Shown: positions 36,501 to 49,132, counted from the first letter of the stretch. The stretch: 64,000 bases of DNA from Circinella minor (GCA_016758965.1 JAEPRB010000004.1:372001-436000), one strand, 5' to 3'. The notes: generated by a model from the letters alone, not told the origin. A program made the numbers and translations.

Positions 36501-38203
36501 AACATCTAGGTCAGCGAGATGGCTGGTATCACTTTTTTTGTAATTCGATAGAAGAGCGAAACCGCTGGATCCAGGCAATTGAGGATGCTAAGACTGCTTT
36601 GAATAAGAAACAAGGTGATGCTGTGTTTGAAATGCGTACTTTGGATGATACATCGTTCCGTTATTTTGGTTCGGCTTCAGTAGGTGGACAAGGTCGTATC
36701 AGCTGCTCAGTACCATTTGGTAAGCTTTTACATTTCAAATTGTTTTTAATTAAGTTTGGGGGAAGACAAGAAAAAATACTAACGTCCTAGTAAAAGTTTC
36801 GGTAAATGGCGAACAAAAGATAGTTATTGGTACAGATGTTGGTGTATACATTAAATCATTACAACAAGCTAATGATTTACGAAGAATTTTGCCGTCCGAA
36901 AGTGTTACTCAAGTAGCTATGATGGAACGACAACATATATTACTTGTACTAGCTGGTAAGTGGAGAAACGAACACGTGAATAGTTGCAAAGGCGCATTTT
37001 ATTAAGTAATACACATTGAATTTTAGACAAGGTATTGAAAGCCTATTCAATCGATGCATTGGATTCTCCAAAGGCAGGACGAGCACCCGATCGGTCTGGG
37101 CATGAAGTTGCTCAAAATGTCAACTTTTTCCAAGTGGGTTATTGTAATGGGAAAGATCTAGTTGTATATAAGAAAAAAAAGAGTACAAGTAGTGTATTTG
37201 TTGCAATCGAACCCATTTGTGATTTACGTGATCCAAAGAGTGAAAAATTATTAACACAAAGAACGGGATTATTTTCAAGTCGTGGATCAAGCCATTCGTG
37301 GTTCAAAACATATAAGGTATATATATATATAATACATGCATTTTTCTGTGATAAATAGGTTGATTGTGTTTGGTATTTAGTGTTTAAGTTTTTATCATTC
37401 AATATGGATAAAAAGAAACTAAATATATTTATATGTATACTTATACCTCGAATAGGAATTCTATGTTGGAGCTGAGGCAAGCAATATACACTTTTTGAAA
37501 TCTAAAGTGAGTGTGGTTGTCGAAGCACGAGGTTTTGAAATTATTGACCCTGAGAATCTTGCTGTCGGAGGACGGAACATTCCAGATAGTGCAAACCCTG
37601 AATTCAATTTTATTCAACGTCATGCTGAGCCATTAAAACCATTGGCAATGTATCGTATACAGGATAAGTTTTTGCTTTGCTACAACCGATTTGCCTTTTA
37701 TGTTAATAATCGTAATGGCTCACTGGTTCAACGAGGTGCCGGAAAGTAAGTATATTAACTAGTTATTCAGTTAGTGGTCGATAAAATATAGTTAGTTTGT
37801 TTCTTACTAACGGTATGATATATAATAGATCACTCTTGTGCGAATGGAATGGTACCCCAGATCATATTGTATATCAACACCCATATATCATTGCTGTAGA
37901 TCAGCAATTTATCGAAATTCGACACGTGGATACGGTAAGATAATATAACATAATATAACATAGCTTAAAGATCTCAAGAGTAATAATAACTGATTATATA
38001 ACATTCATTTTTAGGGTGAATTGGTACAAATCATTAGAGGCGATAACATGCGCTTAACACATTTTAATGGATCTGGTGATATACCTATTATTCATGGATG
38101 TATGAGTCATTCTCAAAAACCTGATATGCAATATTTGTTCCATCTATGGTTAACAAATCAACATCAAACACAACGTACCAATAATTCATACCCACGCAGA
38201 TAA
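33136..38203 (+). CDS. Rho guanine nucleotide exchange factor (Rom2-like, DEP-DH-PH-CNH)
   Basis: Activates Rho1-type GTPases at the cell cortex, upstream of glucan synthesis and the Pkc1 cell-wall-integrity pathway. Eleven exons (33136-33327, 33458-34729, 34830-35147, 35251-35313, 35405-35551, 35624-36719, 36791-36955, 37027-37316, 37456-37745, 37829-37934, 38015-38203) join in frame to 1375 residues. Residues 1-460 are low-complexity and include 23 consecutive Gln. A DEP domain (about 465-560, YPESFSGHEAI then DLLQEILSNKGIPDGYC) is followed by the DH domain (about 635-830, RQEAINEMIYSEEVYRGDL and LNPMTRMQRYPLLLEAI). The PH domain is at about 850-985 and the citron-homology domain at about 1030-1345. 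The order matches fungal Rom1/Rom2. A RhoGAP gene follows on the same strand. Confidence 0.95.
33494..33562 (+). repeat. CAG/CAA tract, 23 glutamines
   Basis: Sixty-nine bases of mixed CAG and CAA codons encode an uninterrupted Gln run near the N-terminus of the RhoGEF. The first part is pure CAG and later parts alternate with CAA. Length is likely variable between strains. Confidence 0.9.
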
Positions 38204-39087
38204 GAAACAAGAGATTTAAAAGTGCAACTTTTATTTAATTTTTATTGTTACTTTTTATTATTATTATTTTATTATTATCATTCCTTTTCTTCTTTCTATT
38301 CTTCTTCTTTCATCATCGAAACCTCCCCTTCCTTATTTACCTTTTGTATTCCTTTTTTTTTTTTCTGTTTATAAAGAGAAAGAATTAAGTCAATGTAACT
38401 TTAAAAGTGTGCACAGACATGATCTAAATGATATTTTTTGAATTAAGCAATACTACACGTGTTAACAAAATATTAACCCTGCGTTTTAATAAAAAGGAGG
38501 GACGGTGTTGAAAAGAAATAAGAATAAGAAATATGATATGTTTTTCTTTTTTTCTTTTTTTTATGAAGGGAAATAAGAAAGTGAATAACGAAAAGAAAGG
38601 AGAAAATTCTTATTTTACTGACAACTTCCACCACTACCACCCTCCTTAGTTTTTCTCTTCCAAGCGCAGTAAAACTATAAAAAAAATCGTGCATGAACAT
38701 AATTATCAGGAACACACCGACATTTATATTTTTTCACGATCCGCCCATATATATAATGCTCTGCTAAAATAAATCTATAAGCAGAAGTTTATGAACCATG
38801 TACAACAGTAATATTGTGAGTGACCTTAATAATAATAATATATTCTTATTTGAAACACTAATTAAACTCTTTTTTTTACTTAACACTTTACTTTTTTTTT
38901 CACTTGTCTAAGATTTTGGTTTAAAGATCTATTCTTTTTTTTTTGTTTTTTGTATAAGATTTTTCTTCTTCATACACACTTTCACCTCCCCACTCCTTCT
39001 CACTTTCTTTTCCTCATCCGTGAATTTAAAACACTTTTCCCTCTCTTCTTCTTCCGTACTCCTTATTTCATTAAATTAATAACTGTG
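38204..39087. other. Intergenic region RhoGEF / RhoGAP
   Basis: About 0.9 kb between two genes on the same strand. The left part is the RhoGEF 3' UTR. The right part is CT-rich, as often seen upstream of the start codons in this window, and should contain the RhoGAP promoter. No other gene is supported. Confidence 0.5.
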
Positions 39088-42000
39088 ATGATGTCAGGAA
39101 CAAATGATTGGGATTGGGTTGAAGTTAGCGATCCGAGTACAAAACTTGTCTATTATGCTAATCCAGTAAGTGTACCTACTTTTTCATCTTTTAGCATGTC
39201 TCCTTTTTTTTTGTCCTTTCTAACAGTCTGTTTCTTTCTCCCCCGCTCTCACCCTTTTTCGGTAAATACAAAAAGTCAACAGGTGAATGTCTATGGCAGG
39301 AAAAACCGACTGCGGGGTCAATGTAAGTAATATATATATTTTCTCCCTGTAGAAGACAACGACGACACAAGAAAAATAACAACGCGCCACTTATAAATAT
39401 ATCTATATGTTTCATATTTAAATAATAGTAAACCACCTAATCCAAATGGCGATTGGTGGGAATTATGGGATGACAAGAATCAGTTACCTTATTATTATCA
39501 TACTGAATTTAATTTAACACAATGGAATAAACCTGACGAAGATGTTGTATCACTTGTCAAAATACAGCAGGTTCGTTTCTTTTTTTTTTATTGTGGGTGG
39601 GTGAAGGGGGAGTTGGTTTTAAGAGAAAGATAAAGAAAAGGGAGGAAAAGGGTTTTTTTTTTATCTAAATATAAAAATAATACTAGTCATCACCAGGAGC
39701 TCAAAAACGATTTTCTCTTAAAGAACCTCCACCACCACCATGGTTATCAGCAGCAACCACAACAATATCATCGAATCAAAAAAATACGAAACGAAATAGT
39801 CGCTCATTCGATCTTGAACTACAAAAAAGTGGTATTAAAGTATGGCTTCCACAGAGATCATTGTCTGAAGAAAATCATAACACTTCTGATGCTACAACAC
39901 CAACAACCACAGCTCCAACTAGTCCAACAGGATCCAACAGTAATTCTAGTGGAGGATTATTTGGTAAACGAATTACTCCAACGCGTAAATCAAGTGTAAA
40001 GGTATGTAGTAAAAAGGGTGCCATGGAAATGCTGTGAAATATACCAAAAGAAATACATAGCTATAGTGATTAATTAGTTGCCATGTTTACTATTTTACTA
40101 TAATGTTTTAGCGGCATTCGAGGTTTTTTTCGATAGAATCAGCATTTGCGAATTTTACGCGTGGAGCAGGTAAAAAAACAACACAACAACCTATTAGTAC
40201 ACCAGTTAATAATCCAGGTAAATAATACTTTATATTTCTCTGAACATTTATTTATAATTCTTCTCCCCCCCTCTCTGCTCCCTAAGAAATTTGAATCGTC
40301 TTGGTATAGATATCTTATATCCATTTACTTTTTTTAAATAACTTCTTTCTCCTTTATTTTTGATTCCTTTATAACTTTTTTCTCATTATTTTTGTTTTAT
40401 TTTTCTCTTTTTTTTTTCCAATTTTATTCATAGAGGCTAAAGCTTCTATGCATCCTTTGAACGACAACGGATCAATGGTTGACAGTGCTTCTGTTTTAAC
40501 TGCACCACCTGTTGCACCTCCTGCACCTCCAAATCTGCTGGCGCAGATCAATAATCAACCGGTTGCTAATGATGATAGGTATTATAAAGGGAAAAAATAG
40601 GTTTACTGTAAATAAAAGCATACATAGACTAAAACGAACTTTCATTGTAACAGTGAACGGATGATCCTTCCTTCGAGCTTACAGTATGATATTAGTCAGT
40701 TTGCAATTGATGGCTTTGCACAAAAATATTTCGCTACACATAAAAAAGGTCTTTTCAGACGACGAGTACCTATGAGAGAAATGCTTGAGTGGACAAAGGT
40801 ACAATATACATATAAAAAAAAGTCAGAACAAAAAAAAAACTTACTAAAACAACAATAAATGCGTAGGATTCAATAAATAAGCCGCTCATGATGCTTAATA
40901 AGGATTTACACAAAGATGCATTACGATGTTTTCGAATGATTCAAATGGTAATGGGCGATCGACACCGACCACGCAATTCGAATGATATAGAAGATCTACA
41001 ATCTATTTTAAGTTGCGGCATTACCAAAGGACAAATGCGCGATGAAATTTATGTACAAATATGTAAACAACTGAACAATAATCCACGCGGGACAAGTATC
41101 AAAAAAGGCTGGGAAATTTTGTGCACAGTGTGTATTACATTCCCTCCATCGAAAAATCTTGAGTCGTACTTGACACAGTTCGTACAACAACACCATCAAG
41201 TCACTGAAAATGAAGTCAATGTCATGAGTCAACATGTCTCGATCAAATTAAAACGAATCTGTATCCGTGGGGCCAAGGGTAAAGTTCTTACTGCAGCAGA
41301 AATTGAACGTGCCAAGGTGGCACCTTTCAAACCATCTGTATTTGGTGAATCATTGGGATATATTATGGAAATGGAGAAACAGGACGAGTCATTGCAGATA
41401 CCAAAGATTGTGCCTTTTTTGGCAGATGCAGTGATTCGATTAAATGGACAGCAAACAGAAGGTATTTTCCGAGTACCTGGTGATGCAGATGATGTTACAG
41501 AATTGGTAAGGGCTTGTATTCTTTTTATAAAAAAAATAGTTTCATTTTTATATTCTATTTATTTCTGTTCTATTATTGTACTTTGCTTTGAAAGCTCAAT
41601 TATTAAACATTCAATGTTTGTCTATATTTATATATTTAGCGGGTACGGATAGAAAATGGAAATTATGATGCCACTGGAATAACGGATCCAAATGTCCCCG
41701 CTTCTCTATTAAAATATTGGATTCGGGATTTACCAGAACCACCTATCACAGGAGAATTCTATGACGACTGTATTGCATGCTCAGAAGATATTGATAAAGC
41801 CATCGAGATTATCAACAAGCTACCCGATGTAAATCGACGCATTGTATTATACATTCTAAGCTTTTTACAAGAATTTATTGATCCGGATGTGATCAAGCAT
41901 ACCCTAATGAACGTGCATAATTTGGCCATGGTATATGCACCTAATTTATTACGATGTCCATCTGAAAAACTTACAACTGTACTAGAAAATTCTAAATACG

Positions 42001-42122
42001 AACAAGCATTCCTACGATCTCTATTATTACAATTAAATGTAGACAAAGATGCATGTGCATATGATACCAATAGTGAAAAAACAATAGGTTTAAAGAAGGA
42101 AGAAGAAAATAGTATGATCTGA
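39088..42122 (+). CDS. WW-WW-MyTH4-RhoGAP protein (Vilse/ARHGAP39-like)
   Basis: GTPase-activating protein that switches off Rho-family GTPases. Nine exons (39088-39165, 39276-39322, 39429-39570, 39687-40001, 40112-40217, 40434-40578, 40654-40798, 40867-41505, 41640-42122) join in frame to 699 residues. The first WW domain (about 7-40) shows WVEVSDPSTKLVYYANP and GECLWQEKP. The second (about 48-80) shows WWELWDDKNQLPYYYH and TQWNKP. A Ser/Thr/Pro-rich linker follows, then a MyTH4 domain (about 290-465, DALRCFRMIQMVMGDR, GQMRDEIYVQICKQLN and GWEILCTVC). The RhoGAP domain (about 485-685) has the catalytic arginine finger Arg529 in EGIFRVPG. This domain set defines the Vilse/ARHGAP39 group. Start could be either of two adjacent ATGs. 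It lies directly downstream of a RhoGEF. Confidence 0.94.
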
Positions 42123-45100
42123 TGTTTTTTTTTTATTTTTCTATATATAATTTTTTTTTTTCAGTTTTTTTTATTAATTTTACTCGTACGTATAAAAAGT
42201 TTTTTTTTTTTTTTTTTGGTGTTTGACACGTTTTTTTTTCATCTATTATTACAACATAGATATGTTTTGCTTATCAAAAAGTTATATCGCCGGTTGAAAA
42301 AAATATAGAAAATATGACGTGTTTCTTTTATTTTTTGATCGACCATTGACAGAACTGACTAATTTTGTAAAATAAATTTAACCGCTTTATATGTATATAC
42401 ACACACTATAATGTTTAAAAAAGTGATCTAGAGTTGTCCATTAATAAAACACAGCAAAGAGTACTTCATTTAATAATAATATGTATTCTAAAAGATTATT
42501 GGATCGTTGGCTTATAAACTGAGATTAACCTAGAAAATTTATATTTTTAGATCAGATAAAATGTTTAGTGCCGATCTTCCAGATTCCTGGAACGAATAAT
42601 AATAATGATAATAATAATAATAGCACTTTTATTCATTTAATTACTTATAATTAACTTTCTTAACCAATCTATGTAGATATATATAATAATGGTTCACCTG
42701 CATTTTTATGCATTTATTTGTTTATTTTTTCAAAAACTTTTGCATAAATACTACTATACTATTTTTATTATATATTCTATTTGTTGTACAACAAAATAAT
42801 AATGAAACTTTAAAAAAAAAAGATGTCATTTAACTTTATTATTATTATTATTATTATTATTATTTTGTGGGTAATTGGTAAGATGAGAGATCGACAATTA
42901 AAAAAAAATTATATGAAAAAAAAAAAAGAGAGAAAAATAATAATAATTTTTAACCCACCATTTGGCGTAGGGTTACACTAAATACACGTAACCATTAGCA
43001 ATAATGCTGGTTACTTTTTAATTACTCCGAAAAAGGTTACACATAGAAAGAAAAATTAAAACTTGGCTATAATCGCAACTTTTTTTCTTGTTGATGTTAT
43101 AAGAATGTTTGCGGCGATCTAAAATGTATCTTGCTATTAACTTACATTGGACATGTGGTAAATGCTTGCTTTCTTTTTGAAAGAATTGTATGTGTGATTA
43201 ATGATTATTTTTGGAATTATTGTGAAACTTATCCCCTTCCCATTTATTGCGTTATTTTTGAACCCCAAAATAAGAAGAAAAAAAAGTAATATAACATGAA
43301 ACCCGCCAATTTTTTTTTTTTTTTAAAAAAAAAAGGTTCGGACAATTTTTATTATCATTCATTATTATTTTGATATTAGGAGAGAACCAACATAGATTGG
43401 TCAGAAAAAGAAAAAAAAAAAGCTCCTTTTGTTAACTAATTTGTTGTTGTTTTTTGCGCTCCTCTATACAATACATGATCACATTCTCCTCTCTCCCCCC
43501 CCCAAGATTGAAGATATTTCCCTGATTTCCTCCTTTCTTTTCATCCAAGTAAAAACCCGACTGTTCTTTTTTGTTTGTAGCTCGAATATTTTGAATTTAT
43601 CACTTTCTCCAAGTGCTTTAGCAGATGGAGAACTAATTTATAAGAGCGGAAAATATAACCTAAAGGATTGATGAATTGAAGTAAAATGTCAAATAATTTA
43701 ATTATATGAAACTCTGCCTCTCTTTCCGTCAACTTTAAGTAATATAACTTTATAATATAATAGAAGATTAAACACGAGTTTTCAATAATGAATTAACCCA
43801 CTTTTTTTTTTTTTTTCTTTCTTAAAAAAAATTGGATGATATTTAATTATTGATGATGATATGTTGGTAACACCAAAAAATGAAGAATGAAAAAAAGAAA
43901 GCTTGACGGGTATATAATATAGTTGAATTACGTATGCCCTGAAGATCCGTTACAAAACTCATCCATAAAATTAGAAGATAACACGTGTACACTACACGAT
44001 AAAACTCAATTCGCCATGTGAATGAAAACGTTAACAATAGCTTTAGCGGCTAATCACTGGTCCTGTTTTATATTAAGAATGGTAACACTCTGTTGTATAA
44101 CACAAACGAATTCCGCTGTACAAGCTTATGTGCCACACTAAGCTACGTTTGTACTCTTTTCATTTAATGAAACAATGACGAATTAGCCACTCTTGTGTTC
44201 ATTTAACGTGTGAGAAGAAAGGCTTGATGATCTTTGTTGGGAAGAAGCTTTTTTACTTTTTAGTGAGATGTAAATGGGGTGTTTTTTTTGTAACACTTTA
44301 ATATTAACTTTTTCATTTTCTCACACTTGTTTTTAAAACTTAACAACTTTTTATATCATTTTCATTCAATTATGTTAGTAAGATTATACTAATTGTTGTT
44401 TCTATTCTCCTTTATGCACCCCTTCTTTTATAAAAAAAAAAGTGGTTTATTACTTTTGTGGGGAGAACTGGTACAAAGAAGAATTATAAGATGAAGAGAA
44501 GGGGGGGCTGGCCACATTATTATCCACAATAGCACGCGTAGCACGATTCTTTTTTCACATAATAGTACTGGGTCGCCGAATCATTTTTTTACTTTCATTT
44601 TTTTTTTCTACCCGCTATAGAATAAAATAATAATTGACCTTTCTTGCGGAGTTAAAGCTCCGTATCATATCCCAAAAAGGCACAGATCGGATCGCTCTGG
44701 AGCGTTATATTGCTTTTTTCTGCTACAGACAGATTAAACAGAGCGAGAGACGGAACACAGAAGTGTGAGTGCTAGTGTGTGCAAAAGTGAGTGAGATTAT
44801 ATTTTATTTGGCACACATACTCGCTTCATCTTCAACTAAGCACTCTCTTTTCTTTTCTCTTTTCCTCTTTTCTGCTTTTCCCACTTTCCAGGGCCCATTT
44901 TTTTTTTCTTGTTTCTTTTTGCTTCTTTTTTTTCTTTTTATTATTACTATACTTCTTCTTCTACTACTACTTCTTTATAAAACACACATATATACATTTT
45001 TTTAGACGTGCGTGACATGTCCTATCTGTTATAAACTTTAATAATACTTGTATATTTATTATAAAAAAATAACTATTACTTTCTCTCCTTTCTCTGCATT

Positions 45101-45207
45101 TTTTCCCTTTATAAAAACAAACTACCTGCTGTGGATCAACTCTTTCCTCGATCGTCAATAAACCACAATCTCGCTTTTCTCATAAATCCTGCCATTCCGC
45201 CATCTCC
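42123..45207. other. Intergenic region, 3.1 kb, with FYR-gene promoter
   Basis: No gene is supported. It contains an (ATT)n repeat at about 42837-42864, T/A junction tracts near 43311-43334 and 43801-43829, and a C9 run near 43494. Two short GC-rich dyads lie at 44647-44662 and 44693-44704. A long CT-rich stretch (about 44820-44980) precedes the FYR gene and is probably its 5' leader. The open frame at 43429-43671 is not convincing. Confidence 0.5.
44647..44704 (+). promoter_or_regulatory. Paired GC-rich dyads upstream of FYR gene
   Basis: CGGAG-TTAAAG-CTCCG at 44647-44662 and the near-perfect palindrome CGCTCTGGAGCG at 44693-44704 lie about 500 bases before the ATG. Both are GC-rich islands in AT-rich sequence. 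A role as protein-binding sites is inferred from symmetry and position only. Confidence 0.3.
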
Positions 45208-48200
45208 ATGACAATTACCTATTCCACTGACAACCCGACTTCTGAACACCCGGGTAACAGCAGTGCTAGCTCTATTACTACGAGTGTAGAGGAACCCAAC
45301 AAAAAAGATATTAAAGGTATTTTTTAATATTAAAAACGAAAATCATTCATAATAGCTATAATTCCGGGGATTGGGGTTTTTTCTTTATATGACTTTTTTT
45401 AATTTACCTATTCTTCTTTCTTACTTTGCTTTTTATGACAACGAATCATAACAACGAAAACGAATCAGTCAAAGTATTTTACACGTTTCAAGGAATCGAT
45501 TCGACGTGTTTATGTACCTTCCCATTAAGCGTAGATCAAAGCAATGAAACCGAATTCTTACCAGTGTCGCTAAAAGAATGTTTAATGGCGTTATGTGCTT
45601 CATGGTAAGGATCTCTGTTCTTTCTCTTTTTTTTTTTTTTGGAGGGAGGATGGAATGAAGGAAAGGAATGTATAATCATAATGAATTGAACCTGTGTGTG
45701 TCTTGTGCGTGTATACGCTGTAGTGAATGATGAGTGTGCGATGGGTGTGATTATGTTGTGTGATTAGATGTGTAAAGTGGTGATATCCAACATCATAACA
45801 CATACACAAAAAAAGAGAGGCCTGCGAGATTGTTTCTTTTTTCTTTTGCTGCTTATATTGATAATTTTTGATGTTTCTTTTGTAGTCCAGACATGCTCCT
45901 TTATCCTGAGGCAGATTGTGCTGTATATAGTGCAAGTTTTGAGGAAACACATTCATCATCTTCTTCATCATCCGGTATCGTTTGGGAAGGCCATGGATTG
46001 TTGTCGTGGCTCCTGGACGGAGAAGCGTCGGTCCAAGTGAATGGCAAGTATATTGACAATCAGCATGTTGAGGTCGTGCTTCAGTTACATCCCGTGCGTA
46101 TATATATTCTATCAATTTATTATTATTTCTTTAAAAACCGATTAACACAACTTTTCATCAACTTTCTTCATCATCATAATCATTACCATTCCTCCCTCGA
46201 ATTTCATTTTAACTTACATACGTATTTATCTTTTTTTCTCATTACCAATTATTATTCATCCATACTCCCCTTTCCTTCCTTTCATTATATCCCTATCTGA
46301 CTGATTGGCTAATGAAAATAATGGATTGTAATGATAATGATGATGGTATATTTATATATACTAAACCTTCAAGTTGTATGTTTGTTGTTAATGGTTCTAA
46401 TTCGTTTTTTAAAATCATTATTTCAATATAAACATTTTTCTTACTAACCTCCTTTACTTGTGGATATTATATATATATATATATATATTCTTTTTTTTTA
46501 TTTCTTATTTATAGACGCATCGCATATCAAAAACGGATTATTATCATACATTGGTGCATCGGCGTGGACCGCAGATCACCACACCTTCATCACCAGTACC
46601 ACACGATCCACAAGCTCCTGTCAGACGTGTCATTAGTTTACCCTCTATGCACCCACCAATGACTTCCGAGCCACCTTCATCATCGACAGTTCCTATATCA
46701 AGTGTAACGACAACCACAACAGCCAACAATAATAGTAGTAGAAACCCGTTGACGGGAACAGTAGTAGCTCCTCCTGCTCCTCAATATAGGTATCATCATC
46801 GAAGTAGTGAAGAAGATGTTAGATTTTTGCCTCCGATTGGCCGATTATCACCTCCTGAAGACCCCGCAGCAGATTCATCATCTTCGAAAGGGTCCTTTTT
46901 TCCTCCTTTGTCGGAGATCGACCGTCATGGTAGCCCTGAGGATCTTTCATGTTCGGAGCATCATCATGCGAGTGGTTTCAAGAAGAGAAAATTATCACCA
47001 CCCATTACAACTACTTCATCACCTAGTTTATCATTGCCACCTCCTGCTGCTCTATTAGATTTACGTGGTAAGGACGAACATTATCATCACCAATCACACC
47101 ACCAACAACAGCAACAGCAACAGCATCATCATCAACAACAACCGCAACAACATTATTATTATGACCAATCTTCATCGTCTAGACATCCACCACCTTCGCA
47201 TTCTGCTCCACCCCCACCTGGTCCATCTACACATCACCATCCTCATCATCACCAACAACAACAGCCACCTCAGCAACAACCACTTCGGATTCCCACTCAA
47301 CATACAGCGGTTGGCCGGAGAAAAAAAAGAGATACAAAACCTCCTAACGTCAATGATGTGCGGACATTTGTTCAAGTTGAAAGAGATGAACATGGTAACT
47401 ATCGATTACCGGTTGAAATTGACTCCTGGACAGTCCTGAGTTTGGGCCAGGTCGTCTTTGATCGGCCGGCTTTTCATAATCAACGGTATATTTATCCTGT
47501 CGGTTATAAAGTGAAAAAGTAAGTTTGAAGAGAGAAAAAAAAAGGAGAGAGAGGAGAGATAAAAAGTCAATGTGGGGTTTTTTCGCTAATTGAGAAAAAG
47601 AAGGAGATAGAGAAAGAAAAAGAGAGAAAGAAAAGAAAGAAACAGAAAAAAAAAAATAACTTATTCAATTATCTCGGAATCCTATTTTTTATAGGTGGTA
47701 CAGAAGCATGGTAGACCCGCGCAGTGACACACAATATACCTGTGAAATTCTTGATGGTGGTCAGGAACCTATTGTAAGTTTTCTATTTATGCTTATTTTT
47801 TTTTCTTACCAATGAAAGAGGTCACCAGATGTGAATCTCCCGATTTATTCTTCGTTCACACACACATACATACACAAACAAACAATAGAGTAATAATTTG
47901 ATTTTGAATTTTGTTCTTAATTAGTTCCGGCTTGAAGCTGATGATAATCCAGGCGAGGTGTACATGGGGCCCACACCAACAACAGTATGGACTATTGCTG
48001 TTCGGCGTGCATTTGCCATTCGGAATATGGATTATGGACATAATCCTGTCGGCCCGGACTTTTTCGGTTTACGTAAAAATACTATTGCCAAAATGATTCA
48101 AGATTTACCAAATGCTGATAAGTGTAAGAACTATATCTGGCAAACTTTTAAGATCGGTAGTACTGGCAGAACTTCGCGTGGCAAGATTTATCGTCCTGAG

Positions 48201-48254
48201 GAGGTTTCTTCATCAGAAGCCAGCGGTAGTAACAAACGTGCTCCATCAGCCTAA
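45208..48254 (+). CDS. FYRN/FYRC-domain nuclear protein
   Basis: FYRN and FYRC domains occur in chromatin proteins such as MLL methyltransferases, KDM5-type demethylases of plants and TBRG1. They form one folded module. Six exons (45208-45316, 45469-45604, 45886-46093, 46515-47518, 47695-47773, 47925-48254) join in frame to 621 residues. The N-terminal part (VKVFYTFQGIDSTCLCTFP, then GLLSWLLDGEASVQVNGKY) is unassigned but looks folded. A long Ser/Pro region and a His/Gln-rich region (about residues 340-405) follow. FYRN (about 440-490) shows YRLPVEIDSWTVLSLGQVVFD and YPVGYKVKKWYRS. FYRC (about 490-590) shows CEILDGGQEPIFRLEADD, GPTPTTVWTIAVRR and GHNPVGPDFFGL. No SET, JmjC or PHD domain is encoded, so any role is probably as a TBRG1-like subunit. 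The second exon's acceptor has its pyrimidine tract unusually far upstream. Confidence 0.9.
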
Positions 48255-49132
48255 TCTTTTTCTTATTACATCAGCTTATACTTATACTATTGATATTATT
48301 ATAATTTTACTTTCTTGTTCATTTTTGACTATTTTTCACTTACACAGACACACTATCTCTCACTCACACATTTCGTCTTCTTATATTTGTGCATATTATT
48401 TTACACACCCACACAACCCCCTAACACGTTCTTACTTCTAATGTTTTGTTTTGTTTTGTTTTGTTTTTTTTCTTTTTTTTTTTTTTTTGTTCTCGTTCAT
48501 AACTCTTTCCTCAGACTAGCTTTATTTATATACATATTATTACACACAAAAGGCACAAAAAAAGATGATCGTCACATTTATATATGGTTTTTTTTTTATT
48601 TCTTACATCTCCACCTACATTTCAATCTCGCTCTGTTCGTCCTAAACCCTATGTTTTATTTTCCCTATAGCTTTATCTTATATAAAAATTATACTAATAT
48701 TTCATTCTATTTTTTCTATTCTACAACCTCTATTGTATTTTTCTTCCTTTTATATTTTTTTTGTGACCCATTTTCCTCCTCCCCTTGTTTTCTTTAAAAA
48801 ACACACACGCATAATTATATAATTACTTACACAGATAATATGAATTTCTTATAATAGTAGCAAATTAATAATAATGATAATAACAATGATACTGTAAAAT
48901 CAGTAACTTGCAAAAAATATTACTCCAATTGATTGGTTGACAGGGGGGGGAGTAATATAGAACAATTCCCTTCCTTTCACTTTCCTCCGATGCATAATAT
49001 CCAGAATTTATCGCAGTTCTGTTTCACACATTTTTTTTTCCTTTTTCATTCTATTCTGCAACTCACACATAAATTCAGCAAAGCCTTTAATAATAACAAA
49101 ACGAAACGAAAGTATCTGAATTTTCCTTTTAG
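48255..49132. other. Intergenic region FYR gene / BRI3-like gene
   Basis: About 0.9 kb, very T-rich on the plus strand between 48300 and 48800. This produces a long hydrophobic open frame that is a composition artefact. The end at 49116-49132 reads like a splice acceptor (TTTTCCTTTTAG) abutting the next ATG, so a 5' UTR or coding exon may lie here. No donor could be fixed. Confidence 0.45.

Noticed and set aside
42837..42864. Possible CRISPR-like or tandem array
   Set aside because: It is a simple trinucleotide ATT microsatellite without spacers.
45600..46115. A 171-codon minus-strand frame opposite the FYR gene
   Set aside because: It lies antisense to coding exons and introns of the well-supported FYR gene and has no recognisable domain.
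48315..48797. A 160-codon hydrophobic frame that looks like a membrane protein
   Set aside because: It results from a T-rich 3' flanking region giving Phe, Leu and Tyr codons. No motif is present and it overlaps the expected FYR-gene 3' UTR.
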